Below are positions 34,346 through 43,940 of a stretch of DNA of 64,000 nt, in pieces. Position 1 is the stretch's first letter, and every line of letters begins with the position of its first letter. The stretch is from Defluviitaleaceae bacterium (lineage in GTDB: Bacteria > Bacillota > Clostridia > Lachnospirales > WQUN01): positions 1 to 64,000 of the forward strand of contig WQVX01000002.1 of the NCBI GenBank assembly GCA_009785615.1, read 5' to 3'. A program made the position numbers and the translations under genes. The notes below the pieces were generated by a model, which saw only the letters and a program-made list of their open reading frames with translations, searched no databases and was not told the origin of the DNA.

Positions 34346-34723
34346 ATGGATGGACTCACGGGCAATTTAAATGTGCGAGAGACCCGGATTAAAACAGTTG
34401 ATATTCCTATACAAAACGATCGCCATTTTGCAGGTGATTTTAGAAAGGTATTGGATGATGCTTTACATAAGCAAGAATCAGTACATTTTTCTAAACATGC
34501 AAACATGCGATTAATCGATAGGCAAATCACTTTAACCGGCGAGCAAATGAACCGTGTAGAAGCTGGGTTAAGTAGGGCTAATGCAAAAGGAATCAGAGAT
34601 TCTTTGGTATTGGTTGATGATATTGCGCTTGTAGTAAATGTAAAAAGCAAGACTGTAATTACCGCTTTAGGGCAAGGACAAGAAAATGTATTTAGTAATA
34701 TTGATGGAGCTGTGATTGTATAG
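34346..34723 (+). CDS. TIGR02530-type flagellar operon protein
   Basis: 125 residues from the ATG placed 6 nt after AGGTG; an ATG two codons earlier is possible. The conserved core is FSKHANMRLIDRQITLTGEQMNRVEAGLSRANAKGIRDSLVLVDDIALVVNVKSKTVITAL. Proteins of this type sit between flgD and flgE in many Firmicutes and spirochaetes. The function is not established; an assembly role at the hook is inferred from position. Confidence 0.85.
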   Translation: MDGLTGNLNVRETRIKTVDIPIQNDRHFAGDFRKVLDDALHKQESVHFSKHANMRLIDRQITLTGEQMNRVEAGLSRANAKGIRDSLVLVDDIALVVNVKSKTVITALGQGQENVFSNIDGAVIV

Positions 34724-34804
34724 CTGGACTTTATTTAAAGAAGCTGTCGGGCATCTGAATGACAGAAGATGCCCACATAGCTCCCAACGAAGGAGCAACT
34801 CATT

Positions 34805-36319
34805 ATGATGCGATCACTCTTTTCCGGGGTTTCCGGATTGCGTGTACATCAAACACGCATGGATGTAATTGGTAACAATATAGCTAATGTTAATACTGTA
34901 GGGTTTAAGGCATCTCGTATGACTTTCGCTGATGCTATGTCTCAGAGGATATCGGGAGCAACTTCCGATAACGAAGATACAGGACGGGCAGGGCGTAACC
35001 CTATGCAAATTGGCTTGGGTGTAAATGTTGGTAGTATTGACAGCATAATGACTCAAGGAGCTGCTCAGCGCACTGATAGATCATTGGATCTTACCATACA
35101 AGGTCAAGGTTTCTTTGTGGTGTCTGATGAATCGGGAACATTCTTTACTCGTGCAGGTAATGTGGATTGGAATGGTAATCGCTTTTCCATCAATGGAATG
35201 CAGTTGATGGGCTGGAATGCTATAGAAGATCCAAGACGTCCCGGCAGTTATATTATTGAGCAAGGATCGGTACAACCTTTAGAAACACCGCCGGAAGTTC
35301 ATTTCATGAATCCAAGTCCTACCACTTTAATTGACGCTATGGGTAATCTCAATGTTGAAGATTTGGTTGATGGAAGTCTTATACGTTCAATAGAATTTTT
35401 TGATAGTATTGGTAATAGATATACAGCCGATGTGCGTTTTACCTGGAATCCTCCGGCAAATCATCCAAGAGCGGAATACTATGGAACTCCTGGAGTTTAT
35501 TCTGACAACACTATAAGTCTTTGGGATTTTCAATTTTTACCTGCAACTGCCGGGACTGGAGATCTTTCTGGTCAAACTGAAGTTATGATTTTCCCTAATG
35601 GTGACAGAGATAGAGGCATTATGGTTGGTATGCAGTTTGGTTGGCCGCCTGATGCTACAGTCAATCCGGCAGATAATGTACTAAGAGGCACTGGTGGCAG
35701 AATAGGTTTTAGACCTGAAAGTGGTTTGGTAGGAATGTTTGAATTGTTAGGAGCCACTGGGCAAGGTTCAAACCAAGGGCTTACCAGACCGGAATTTGGT
35801 TTATTCTTTACTGTGCCGGCATTAGCACCTCCTTCTGTAGTGGGGGTACCTCCTGTGGTGGATGAACCTCCTCAATTTAATAATGGTATGATTGGATGGA
35901 ACTTTGCGGCTCTTCGCCAACATGGAGGAGAACGAACCAATATACGGATGATGTTCGCGGACGGAAATCCTCCCGGAACCTTACAAGATGTAGCTATTGG
36001 CTCGGATGGTATCATTATGGGACGTTATAGTAATGGAGAAATGCGACCTTTGGGACAGATACCTTTAGCCATGTTTGATAATCCGGAAGGGCTGGAGCGT
36101 GTAGGTAATAACTTGTGGATTCCATCAGCTAATTCCGGTGGTTTTGATGGTGTGGGAAATCATGGAGATTTAATCGCCGGTGCATTGGAGATGTCTAATG
36201 TAGAGCTTTCTGGCGAATTTACAGAAATGATTACAACTCAAAGAGGTTTCCAAGCAAATTCAAGGGTGATCACTACTAGTGATGAGATGCTTCAAGAATT
36301 AGTTAACTTGAAACGTTAA
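34805..36319 (+). CDS. flgE: Flagellar hook protein FlgE, first copy
   Basis: 504 residues. The rod/hook N-terminus (MDVIGNNIANVNTVGFKASRMTFADA), the LDLTIQGQGFFVV segment and the C-terminal helix (LEMSNVELSGEFTEMITTQRGFQANSRVITTSDEML) are complete. The middle (about 190-370) is a variable, Pro/Gly/Asn-rich surface domain. An AGGAG-like site precedes the start. A closely related second copy follows after 35 bp. Confidence 0.95.
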   Translation: MMRSLFSGVSGLRVHQTRMDVIGNNIANVNTVGFKASRMTFADAMSQRISGATSDNEDTGRAGRNPMQIGLGVNVGSIDSIMTQGAAQRTDRSLDLTIQGQGFFVVSDESGTFFTRAGNVDWNGNRFSINGMQLMGWNAIEDPRRPGSYIIEQGSVQPLETPPEVHFMNPSPTTLIDAMGNLNVEDLVDGSLIRSIEFFDSIGNRYTADVRFTWNPPANHPRAEYYGTPGVYSDNTISLWDFQFLPATAGTGDLSGQTEVMIFPNGDRDRGIMVGMQFGWPPDATVNPADNVLRGTGGRIGFRPESGLVGMFELLGATGQGSNQGLTRPEFGLFFTVPALAPPSVVGVPPVVDEPPQFNNGMIGWNFAALRQHGGERTNIRMMFADGNPPGTLQDVAIGSDGIIMGRYSNGEMRPLGQIPLAMFDNPEGLERVGNNLWIPSANSGGFDGVGNHGDLIAGALEMSNVELSGEFTEMITTQRGFQANSRVITTSDEMLQELVNLKR

Positions 36320-36354
36320 TATATTAAACTAGCTTGCTAGGGAGGTAATGCACT

Positions 36355-37890
36355 ATGATGCGATCATTATTTTCCGGTGTCTCAGGACTTCGGGTGCATC
36401 AAAATAGAATGGACGTTATTGGTAATAATATTGCCAATGTAAATACAGTAGGTTTTAAAGCATCTCGTATGACTTTTGCGGATGCGATTTCTCAAAGAAT
36501 CTCTGGTGCTAGTGCTGATAATCCGGAGACAGGCCGTGCGGGAAGAAACCCAATGCAAATTGGCTTGGGTGTTAACATGGGTGGCATTGATAACATCATG
36601 ACTCAAGGTGCTGCTCAAAGAACAGATAGACCACTAGACCTTACAATCCAAGGTGAAGGATTTTTTATAGTATCTGATCAAGGCGGAACATTCTTTACTC
36701 GTGCAGGTAATGTTGATTGGAATGGGCATCGTTTTTCTATAGGTGGTATGCAATTGATGGGGTGGCAGGCAATAGAAGATCCACGCCGTCCGGGTAGTTT
36801 TATTATTGAGCAAGGTTCAGTGCGCCCATTAGAGACACCGGCTTCAGTTCATTTTATGAATCCTAGACCCACTACTATGGTAGAAGCTACCGGTAATCTT
36901 AGACCAGCAGATGCACAGCATGATGAGGATTGGCCTGGGACTTATATTATTACCCGCCCGGTTGAGTTTTATGATACTGTTGGTAATCGATATACTAAAA
37001 ATGTGACTTTCAGATGGCATCCACCATTAAATCACCCTAGTGTTGCGGCACTTGATAATGAACCTGCTATAGCTTCCAATAATACACAAAGTGTCTGGAC
37101 GTTTACTTTTGGCGAGCCGGATGATGAGTCTCCACTTGTGACTATATTTCCAAATGGAAGAAGGGATGCAGGTGTACAAGTAGAGATAGCTGTTGGCGAA
37201 GGTGATGATGCTACAAGTGCAGGATTTTTACTTTTCACTCCCATTAATGCTACACTTGCACATATGGGTTCAGTAACAGGAGTTATAGGAGCGGGAGGAG
37301 GAAATGGAGGTATTCCTGCTAATTTGAATGATGTAGCTGTAGCTGATAGAGTGCGACAAATAAATATAGAAATCTCAACAACAGAAGATGGAGTTCTGCT
37401 TCCTCCGGCTTTTCCGGGATCTCCAAGTCCGCCTTCTGCTATAGAAGGTAACGTGGCTAATATTAGGTGGGATTTTCAAGCTATTCGTGCGCAAGAAGGT
37501 GAGCGCGCTAACGCTCGCATGTCTTTCATGGATGGCAACCCCCCCGGAACATTGAGAGATGTTTCCTTTGGGCCTGATGGTGTTATTACAGGCCGATATT
37601 CTAATGGGCATACTAGGATTTTAGGGCAAATACCATTAGCAAAATTTAGAAATCCTGCTGGTATGGAACGTGTAGGAAATAATCTTTGGGTTCCAACCTC
37701 TAATTCCGGTTGGTTTGATGGTGTAGGTGATCATGGTGACTTAATGCCGGGAACCTTGGAAATGTCCAATGTAGATTTATCTTCCGAATTTACAGAAATG
37801 ATTATAACGCAGCGTGGTTTCCAAGCGAATTCCCGTATAATCACTACCAGTGATGAAATGTTGATGGAACTGGTTAACCTGAGACGCTAA
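36355..37890 (+). CDS. flgE: Flagellar hook protein FlgE, second copy
   Basis: 511 residues. The first 165 residues are nearly identical to the upstream copy, as are the last 130, whereas about 185-380 differ in sequence and length (for example an inserted segment starting HDEDWPGTYI). Both copies keep all polymerisation motifs, so both could be built into hooks. GGGAGG precedes the ATG. A hairpin follows the stop, and the next gene has its own promoter-like sequence, so this may end a transcription unit. Confidence 0.95.
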   Translation: MMRSLFSGVSGLRVHQNRMDVIGNNIANVNTVGFKASRMTFADAISQRISGASADNPETGRAGRNPMQIGLGVNMGGIDNIMTQGAAQRTDRPLDLTIQGEGFFIVSDQGGTFFTRAGNVDWNGHRFSIGGMQLMGWQAIEDPRRPGSFIIEQGSVRPLETPASVHFMNPRPTTMVEATGNLRPADAQHDEDWPGTYIITRPVEFYDTVGNRYTKNVTFRWHPPLNHPSVAALDNEPAIASNNTQSVWTFTFGEPDDESPLVTIFPNGRRDAGVQVEIAVGEGDDATSAGFLLFTPINATLAHMGSVTGVIGAGGGNGGIPANLNDVAVADRVRQINIEISTTEDGVLLPPAFPGSPSPPSAIEGNVANIRWDFQAIRAQEGERANARMSFMDGNPPGTLRDVSFGPDGVITGRYSNGHTRILGQIPLAKFRNPAGMERVGNNLWVPTSNSGWFDGVGDHGDLMPGTLEMSNVDLSSEFTEMIITQRGFQANSRIITTSDEMLMELVNLRR

Positions 37891-37910
37891 AGCCGGGTGA
37901 TAATTATCTC

Positions 37911-37943
37911 CTAACTTGTACCCAAATCTTGGGTGCAAGTTAG
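37911..37943 (+). other. Stem-loop after the second flgE
   Basis: CTAACTTG-ta-CCCAA-atc-TTGGG-tg-CAAGTTAG forms a 13-pair stem with a two-base internal loop. No T-run follows, so it is more likely an mRNA-stability or processing stem than a full terminator. Confidence 0.55.
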
Positions 37944-38276
37944 GCACCTTGCTTTACTAAAGAAGAGATAATGAATAGATGACAAAATTACATTGATAAT
38001 TTTAGAAGAACTTGATAAATATAGTATTATGCTTAAAAGTATAATGTTAAATATTTGATAAATATATAGCTATAAGGTTAATATCTTAGAAACAAGATTA
38101 GTTTTTTATTAGATTTAAGGCATTGTTTAGAAGCCTCTTACATTACATCTGCAATACACGAAATAAAACGTTTTTATTTTCCATATAGTTTTTTTAAATG
38201 TTTTGTGATATAATCTTTGAGGTGATGAGGGGAAGAATTCCTCAGAATATGTTTTAAGATAAGGATGGCAATATTT
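37944..38276. other. AT-rich gap between flgE and flbD
   Basis: About 330 bp without a gene. It holds a consensus TATAAT with extended TG (TGATATAAT, hexamer 38209-38214) about 65 bp before flbD, probably a promoter for the flbD-mot segment. The -35 is weak. Nothing else is recognised. Confidence 0.45.
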
Positions 38277-38450
38277 ATGATAGCCATAACAAAATTGAAT
38301 GACCAAGAAATGATTATCAATTGCGATTTGATCGAATTAATTGAATCAACGCCGGATACTACCATCACTATGAATACAGGTCGTAAAATAATCGTTAAAG
38401 AATCTGTGGATTATGTGATGGAACAAATTATGGCGTACAAAAAGCGCTAA
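38277..38450 (+). CDS. flbD: Flagellar protein FlbD
   Basis: 57 residues from the ATG 8 nt after AAGGATGG; an in-frame ATG four codons upstream overlaps that binding site. The protein matches the short FlbD family found between flgE and motA (MIAITKLNDQEMIINCDLIELIESTPDTTITMNTGRKIIVKESVDYVMEQI). Its role is unclear; in spirochaetes and Firmicutes it is always with hook and stator genes. Confidence 0.9.
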   Translation: MIAITKLNDQEMIINCDLIELIESTPDTTITMNTGRKIIVKESVDYVMEQIMAYKKR

Positions 38451-38523
38451 ATATTAAAGCGTTATTATAAAGCGGCAGCATAGGCAGGTCATATGTTGTC
38501 AAGCTTAGGAGGCGTGAGTTGTT

Positions 38524-39327
38524 TTGGAACGAGGTACAATAATTGGGTTAATCCTTGCGATATTCGCACTGGTTATAACTGCATTACTTCAGGTGAACTT
38601 CAATGTAGTAGATGCGTTGTTTCTGCTTAATCTGCCGTCCATAATACTTGTTTTGGGTGGAGCCATCGCCTCAACCCTTATAGGGGTGCCCTTTAGTTCT
38701 TTTGTAAGAGCCATGAAAGCAGGAAGAATAGTATTCAGACCCCCGGTATTAGATCCGGCAGAAGCTATTAATAAAATTGTTGGGTTGGCTAATACTGCCC
38801 GTAAAGAAGGCGTTCTTGCATTAGAAGATTCTGCTGCTGCTATGGATGATGCTTTTCTGAAAAAAGGGATAATGCTTATTGTTGATGGTACAGACCCGGA
38901 GTTGGTCAAGGGAATAATGGAAACGGAATTGGCTTACATAGACGAACGTCATGGTGATGTAGCCTCTACCTATGAGACTATCGGTTTGTTTGCTCCTTCT
39001 TGGGGTATGAAGGGTACGCTTATCGCTTTGATCCTTATGTTGTTAGATTTGGAGGATATAGCAGCAGTAGGTCCTAATATGGCTTTAGCACTTATCACTA
39101 CTTTGTATGGTGCTATTGTAGCTAGTATATGGGCTAACCCTTTTGCTAGTAAACTGAGGCAGGTTAGTAAAGAGGAAACATTGTTAAAGACTGTTTTGAT
39201 TGAAGGTATGTTGTCAATTCAAGCTGGTGAAAATCCACGTATTATAGAAGAAAAATTGAAGTCCTTCCTTGCTCCGGCATTACGTAGTGATGTAGGCAGA
39301 GATGGAGGATCAGGAGGGGATATGTAA
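38524..39327 (+). CDS. motA: Flagellar stator protein MotA
   Basis: 267 residues, four membrane helices (about 4-24, 32-52, 147-170, 180-200) with the long cytoplasmic loop between helices 2 and 3 carrying charged residues that touch FliG. The PSWGMKGTLIALILML region holds the conserved Pro. Start is TTG, 10 nt after AGGAGG. The stop overlaps the motB start by one base. Confidence 0.95.
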   Translation: MERGTIIGLILAIFALVITALLQVNFNVVDALFLLNLPSIILVLGGAIASTLIGVPFSSFVRAMKAGRIVFRPPVLDPAEAINKIVGLANTARKEGVLALEDSAAAMDDAFLKKGIMLIVDGTDPELVKGIMETELAYIDERHGDVASTYETIGLFAPSWGMKGTLIALILMLLDLEDIAAVGPNMALALITTLYGAIVASIWANPFASKLRQVSKEETLLKTVLIEGMLSIQAGENPRIIEEKLKSFLAPALRSDVGRDGGSGGDM

Positions 39328-40193
39328 TGGGAAATAGGAAAAAGCAAGCGAGACAAAGACCGGGTTCGCCGGCATGGATGACTACTTGGGCAGATTTGGT
39401 GTCATTGTTGATGTGCTTCTTCGTCCTATTGTTTTCTCTATCTAGTGTAGATGAAGCAAGATTTCAGGAATTTGCTGAAGCAATGTCTGCAAGCAATCGA
39501 TTAGCTTTTATGAGTGGCGCATTAGGCAATATATTTACAGATTCAAGTGGTATGATGCCTGAAAATTCTCCTCCTATCCCTCCCAGGCAAAATCCGGAAG
39601 CCCCTATTGTAGATGCAGATGATGTTATTGATGTAGTTTCTTCACGCAGAGGGCAAATGGAAGAATTGGCAGAAACTTTCCGTACCTACATGGCACCTAC
39701 TGTTCATACTGGGGAGATGGGAGAATCCGGGCAGGAATCGGCAAATATAGCACAGTTGAGTCAATTGGAAAACATAGGGATTACTGTGGATGCGCTAGGA
39801 GAATACATGCGGATAACATTCCCTAGTGGCATGTTGTTTGCTTCTGGTCAAGCTGTATTGCAATCGGAAGCTCTTGATACGATTGATTATGTAGCAATGC
39901 GCTTGTTAGAGCATCCGGGTCATAGAATAGCTGTACAGGGTCACACAGATAATGTACCTATTAGTACCTTGCAATTTCCAAGTAATTTTCATTTATCTGC
40001 TGCCAGATCTATTGCTGTAGTACAAAGGTTGATAAGTGTTCATGGTTTTGATCCTTGGTATCTTTCTGCGGAAGGTATGGGAGAATATAGACCCATAGCT
40101 ACTAATGATACGATAGAAGGTCAAGCTCAAAACAGAAGAGTTGAAATTTTGGTTTTTGCCCAACAGCAGGATATAACAGTTGTAACAGATTAA
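39327..40193 (+). CDS. motB: Flagellar stator protein MotB
   Basis: 288 residues: a basic N-terminus, one membrane helix with the ion-binding Asp23 (WADLVSLLMCFFVLLFSLSS) and a C-terminal OmpA-like peptidoglycan-binding domain (VQGHTDNVPI, SAARSIAVVQRL, NRRVEILV). The stator couples ion flow to rotation. Whether H+ or Na+ is used is not decided by the sequence. Confidence 0.95.
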   Translation: MGNRKKQARQRPGSPAWMTTWADLVSLLMCFFVLLFSLSSVDEARFQEFAEAMSASNRLAFMSGALGNIFTDSSGMMPENSPPIPPRQNPEAPIVDADDVIDVVSSRRGQMEELAETFRTYMAPTVHTGEMGESGQESANIAQLSQLENIGITVDALGEYMRITFPSGMLFASGQAVLQSEALDTIDYVAMRLLEHPGHRIAVQGHTDNVPISTLQFPSNFHLSAARSIAVVQRLISVHGFDPWYLSAEGMGEYRPIATNDTIEGQAQNRRVEILVFAQQQDITVVTD

Positions 40194-40275
40194 AAATATA
40201 ATAAAATGTTAAAATGTAGATGAGTTAGAATGGTGAAATAGTGAATTGTATTTCAAAAAGAGATGAGGAGCCATT

Positions 40276-40773
40276 ATGGAAAATAGCAAAGGCAATTTGA
40301 TGATGGTTGTCATAATTGTATTGTTGGTGGCATTATTAGGAACAGTAGTAGGGGTTGCCATATTTGCCTTTTCAGCAGTGCAGGATTTGGGAAGTGTAGC
40401 AGCAAATGTTGATTTTGATCGTAATCCAAGGGTGCTTTTGCCAAATGAAATTGGTCGTTTGCCGGTGGGAGAACCCATTGTGACAAATATATCAGGTGGT
40501 GTAGGTAGTAGTGGTATTGCGCGCGTTCAAGCAGTTGTGGGTTATGACCAAACTCAAGGAAGCACTTCAAATGAAATGGCGAGAACACTTGATGAGCAAA
40601 TGGATTTTATTCGTGGTGTAGTTATAGAAAGCATTAATAGCCGTACTTATGCTGAGCTTTCTGGTACAGAAGGTATGAGGAATTTATCAGCTGAAGTATT
40701 GGAAACATTGCAAAATGCTTTTAGAACTAATATGATTGTAGATGTAACTTTTAGAGAATGGGTTATACAATAA
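40276..40773 (+). CDS. fliL: Flagellar basal body-associated protein FliL
   Basis: 165 residues, one N-terminal membrane helix (about 8-33) and an extracytoplasmic domain ending VETLQNAFRTNMIVDVTFREWVIQ, which fits the FliL C-terminus. FliL forms a ring around the stator and stabilises it. AGGAG precedes the start. It lies between motB and fliM, its usual place. Confidence 0.9.
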   Translation: MENSKGNLMMVVIIVLLVALLGTVVGVAIFAFSAVQDLGSVAANVDFDRNPRVLLPNEIGRLPVGEPIVTNISGGVGSSGIARVQAVVGYDQTQGSTSNEMARTLDEQMDFIRGVVIESINSRTYAELSGTEGMRNLSAEVLETLQNAFRTNMIVDVTFREWVIQ

Positions 40774-40827
40774 GTTATAGGTGATAATCCCTTTTTACAA
40801 AATAATTAACCGAATGAGGTGGTAAGC

Positions 40828-41814
40828 GTGGGGGATGTTCTTTCTCAAAGTGAAATTGATGCCCTATTAGCACAGCTTACGGGTGGTGGTTCAGAGGAGG
40901 TTGTGGTACCCACAACTGTAGGCGGTAATACAGAAGCTCGTTTGTATGACTTTGCCCATCCATCCAAGTTTAGCAAAGAACAGCTTAGGACACTTGAAAA
41001 TATTTTTGAAAGTTTTTCAAGAACAGTTTCCTCCTTTCTTACAGGTTATTTGCGGACAGCTGTACACCTGGAGGTGGCAAGTTCTGAACAACTTTTATAT
41101 AAAGATTTTAATCTTGCCCTTATGAATCCAGTTGTATTAGCCATGTCTGAGTGGTCGCCCTTAAAAGGTACTGTTATGATGGAATTGTCTAATAATATGG
41201 GATATGCTATTATAGACAGGATTTTAGGAGGACCGGGACTTGGACTTAAAGCAATGAGGGATTTTTCTGAAATAGAAACAATTTTGCTTGAACAAGTGTT
41301 AACTCAAATTATGAGCTATCTACCGGAAGCTTGGGAAACTGTTATTAAGATAAAACCACGCCTTGATAGACTTGAAACTAATTCGCAATTTGCTCAAATC
41401 ATGTCGCCTAATGACATGGTAGCTTTAGTAGTGTTGCGTATTAAGATTGGAAGTGCTGAGGGTCATTTGAATTTTTGCCTCCCATATCTGGTACTGGAAC
41501 CTATTATGGACAAGTTGAAAACTAGTTATTGGTTTAGCCAGCATGATATAGAAGATATAGAAGCTTATAGAATTAAGGTGGAAGAAAAACTTGAGAGGGC
41601 TATGGTGCCTGTATCAGCAATTATTGGAAAGACAACTGTAATGGTAAGTGATTTTGTTAATTTACAAAAAGGTGATGTTCTTAAGTTAGATTCTTATGTC
41701 AACTCTGATCTGGAAATTAAAATTGGAAACTTACTTAAATTCTACGCAAAACCAGGAACAATCAGAGGAAAGTACGCCTTTCAAATATCAACATTCATAG
41801 AAAGTGAGGAATGA
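40828..41814 (+). CDS. fliM: Flagellar motor switch protein FliM
   Basis: 328 residues from the GTG that lies after GAGGTGG; a GTG three codons earlier overlaps the binding site. The N-terminal CheY-P-binding motif (VLSQSEIDALLAQL), the CheC-like middle domain with GGPG (DRILGGPG) and the C-terminal SpoA domain (VSDFVNLQKGDVLKLD) are present. FliM forms the C ring with FliG and FliY. The stop overlaps the start region of fliY. Confidence 0.96.
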   Translation: MGDVLSQSEIDALLAQLTGGGSEEVVVPTTVGGNTEARLYDFAHPSKFSKEQLRTLENIFESFSRTVSSFLTGYLRTAVHLEVASSEQLLYKDFNLALMNPVVLAMSEWSPLKGTVMMELSNNMGYAIIDRILGGPGLGLKAMRDFSEIETILLEQVLTQIMSYLPEAWETVIKIKPRLDRLETNSQFAQIMSPNDMVALVVLRIKIGSAEGHLNFCLPYLVLEPIMDKLKTSYWFSQHDIEDIEAYRIKVEEKLERAMVPVSAIIGKTTVMVSDFVNLQKGDVLKLDSYVNSDLEIKIGNLLKFYAKPGTIRGKYAFQISTFIESEE

Positions 41815-41819
41815 CATCT

Positions 41820-43058
41820 ATGGGAGATATGCTGACACAGGAAGAAATAAACGCCTTGTTGTCAGGGGGCGATGATTCAGATTCTTCTGATGAAAGTTTA
41901 GAAGATCTGATAGAAGTAGCCACGGATGCCACAACGCAGGCTGTATTTACTGGAAATGAACCAGAAATATTAGCAAGTGATGAAACCCTGACAGAAGAAC
42001 AAAAAGATGTACTCGGTGAAATTGGTAACATTAGCATGGGTACAGCTGCTACTACTCTATTTACATTGTTGAATGGTCAGAAAGTGCAGATTACTACACC
42101 AAAGGTGACTATTAAAAATTGGTTAGAATTGTCCAGGAGCTATGATAGACCTTGTGTTGGTATTAAGGTGAATTATACAGAGGGTCTTACAGGTACTAAT
42201 GTACTGATACTAAAGGAACAAGATGTAAAAGTTATAGCTGATCTTATGATGGGTGGGGAAGGGATAGTGGCAGAAGATCCAGACCCACTTACAGAACTGG
42301 AATTGAGTGCCATTGGAGAGGCTATGAATCAGATGGTAGGTTCATCTTCGACTTCTTTATCATCTGTAGTCAAACGCAAGATTGATATAGATACTCCTCA
42401 GGCAATAGTTTTAAATTTTGGTGATGACGATTTCTTTGAACAAACAGGCTTCATTGAAAGCGATGTGCTTGCCTGCGTAGCTTTTAGAATGGAGATAGGG
42501 GACCTGATTGATAGTGAGATCATGCAGATCATTCCTATCGATTTTGCTAGGGATATGGTGAATAAGATGATGGATGATTTAACAAGTGGTTCTAAACAGG
42601 AAGATGAAGTGCAAAATATAGCTGTAGCTGAAAAACCACATCAGGAAACAGTTGTTGCATCAGTACCTATTGCAGCAACACCGCAAGCGAGTTCTACATC
42701 ATATGCTCCACGGCAATCAGTGGTGTATCCGGGGCAAGCTGTTTCACAAAATGTCAACGTTCAGCCTGCTCAATTTCAAACATTAGATATGACAGAACTT
42801 GCTCAACAAAAAGAGAACATTGATATTATCATGGATGTTCCTTTGGAAGTAACTGTGGAATTAGGACGCACTAATAGAAAAATAAAGGAAATACTTGAAT
42901 TTACCCCGGGCACTATAGTAGATTTAGATAAGCTTGCGGGGGAACCAATTGATATTTTAGTTAATGGTAAATTTGTAGCCACGGGTGAAGTTGTTGTTGT
43001 TGATGAAAATTTTGCCGTGAGGGTTACTGATATTTTAAGTGTAGATAAAAGAATCTAA
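41820..43058 (+). CDS. fliY: Flagellar switch protein and CheY-P phosphatase FliY
   Basis: 412 residues. The N-terminal motif MLTQEEINALLSGG resembles FliM. Two CheC-type phosphatase sites are intact (LGEIGNISMG and IGEAMNQMVG, each ExxN). A linker rich in Ala, Thr and Gln (about 265-325) leads to a SpoA domain (DVPLEVTVELGRTNRKIKEILEF...). It combines rotor assembly (the FliN function) with CheY-P dephosphorylation. Start chosen 11 nt after GAGGA; an ATG three codons upstream overlaps fliM. Confidence 0.95.
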   Translation: MGDMLTQEEINALLSGGDDSDSSDESLEDLIEVATDATTQAVFTGNEPEILASDETLTEEQKDVLGEIGNISMGTAATTLFTLLNGQKVQITTPKVTIKNWLELSRSYDRPCVGIKVNYTEGLTGTNVLILKEQDVKVIADLMMGGEGIVAEDPDPLTELELSAIGEAMNQMVGSSSTSLSSVVKRKIDIDTPQAIVLNFGDDDFFEQTGFIESDVLACVAFRMEIGDLIDSEIMQIIPIDFARDMVNKMMDDLTSGSKQEDEVQNIAVAEKPHQETVVASVPIAATPQASSTSYAPRQSVVYPGQAVSQNVNVQPAQFQTLDMTELAQQKENIDIIMDVPLEVTVELGRTNRKIKEILEFTPGTIVDLDKLAGEPIDILVNGKFVATGEVVVVDENFAVRVTDILSVDKRI

Positions 43059-43071
43059 GGAGTGATCTAGT

Positions 43072-43437
43072 ATGGCCGACAAGACGATTCTGCTTGTGGA
43101 TGATGCTGCGTTTATGCGTATGATGTTGAAAGATATACTGACAAAAAACGGATATGATGTCGTTGGCGAAGCGGAAAACGGTGTAAGAGCTATTGAAAAA
43201 TTTAAAGAATTAAAGCCAGATCTTGTTATACTGGATATTACTATGCCAGAATTAGATGGGATTAAGGCAGCTAAAGCTATTAAAGCAGAAGATGCCTCGG
43301 CTTTAATTATCATGTGTTCCGCTATGGGGCAGCAGGCCATGGTTATTGAATCTATACAAGCAGGTGCCCGTGACTTCATAGTGAAACCTTTCCAGCCAGA
43401 TAGGGTATTGGAGGCTGTTAAAAAGGTAATTGGTTAA
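43072..43437 (+). CDS. cheY: Chemotaxis response regulator CheY
   Basis: 121 residues, a single receiver. The acidic pair is VDDA, the phospho-acceptor is in VILDITMPELDG, Ser/Thr at IIMCSAMG and Lys at VKPF. Phosphorylated CheY binds FliM/FliY and changes rotation. The gene lies 13 bp after fliY as in B. subtilis and overlaps fliO by one base. No cheA is in the window. Confidence 0.96.
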   Translation: MADKTILLVDDAAFMRMMLKDILTKNGYDVVGEAENGVRAIEKFKELKPDLVILDITMPELDGIKAAKAIKAEDASALIIMCSAMGQQAMVIESIQAGARDFIVKPFQPDRVLEAVKKVIG

Positions 43438-43940
43438 TGTTATGGTGGGGACACAGATTAGCTGGCTTGTCGGATATAAGGCATACTGTATATAGTTTAA
43501 GTAAAGACTGGTCTACATCATTGCAGTCTGTAGGTCAGTTTTTTTACATGTTGTTGTTAGTAGTAGTGGTATCGGTGCTTGCTTATTATACTACTCGACT
43601 TGTAGCCTCTGCTAAGTTAGGTAGGGGCGGCCAGCGTAATCTTGAGATATTAGAAAGCATGGGTGTGGGTTCTCAATCTTATATTCATGTGATACGAGTG
43701 GGCAAACAATATGTGTTAATTGGCTCGACACGTGGACAGGTCAATATATTGACTCAACTGGATGCAAATCAATTGCAATTGTCAGAAGCTGGACAGAGGT
43801 CTGCTTTTGATATAATCTTTGCAAAATTTCAAAGAAAGAATAATGATACCCATAACTTTTATGACCGTTTTCAAAACGAGGATGTCAAAGTGAATCCACC
43901 GGAGGATTCACTGAATAATGGGAGTGATAAAAACCCATGA
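43437..43940 (+). CDS. fliO: Flagellar biosynthesis protein FliO/FliZ
   Basis: 167 residues with one membrane helix at about 37-58 (FFYMLLLVVVVSVLAYYTTRLV) and the small cytoplasmic FliO domain (NLEILESMGVGSQSYIHVIRVGKQYVLIGSTRGQVNIL). It helps assemble the FliP ring of the export gate. It overlaps cheY and fliP, so translation is coupled. No signal peptide, unlike B. subtilis FliZ. Confidence 0.88.
   Translation: MLWWGHRLAGLSDIRHTVYSLSKDWSTSLQSVGQFFYMLLLVVVVSVLAYYTTRLVASAKLGRGGQRNLEILESMGVGSQSYIHVIRVGKQYVLIGSTRGQVNILTQLDANQLQLSEAGQRSAFDIIFAKFQRKNNDTHNFYDRFQNEDVKVNPPEDSLNNGSDKNP

Noticed and set aside
37911-37943. Hairpin after flgE as intrinsic terminator
   Set aside because: No T-run follows the stem, so it is listed only as a stem-loop.
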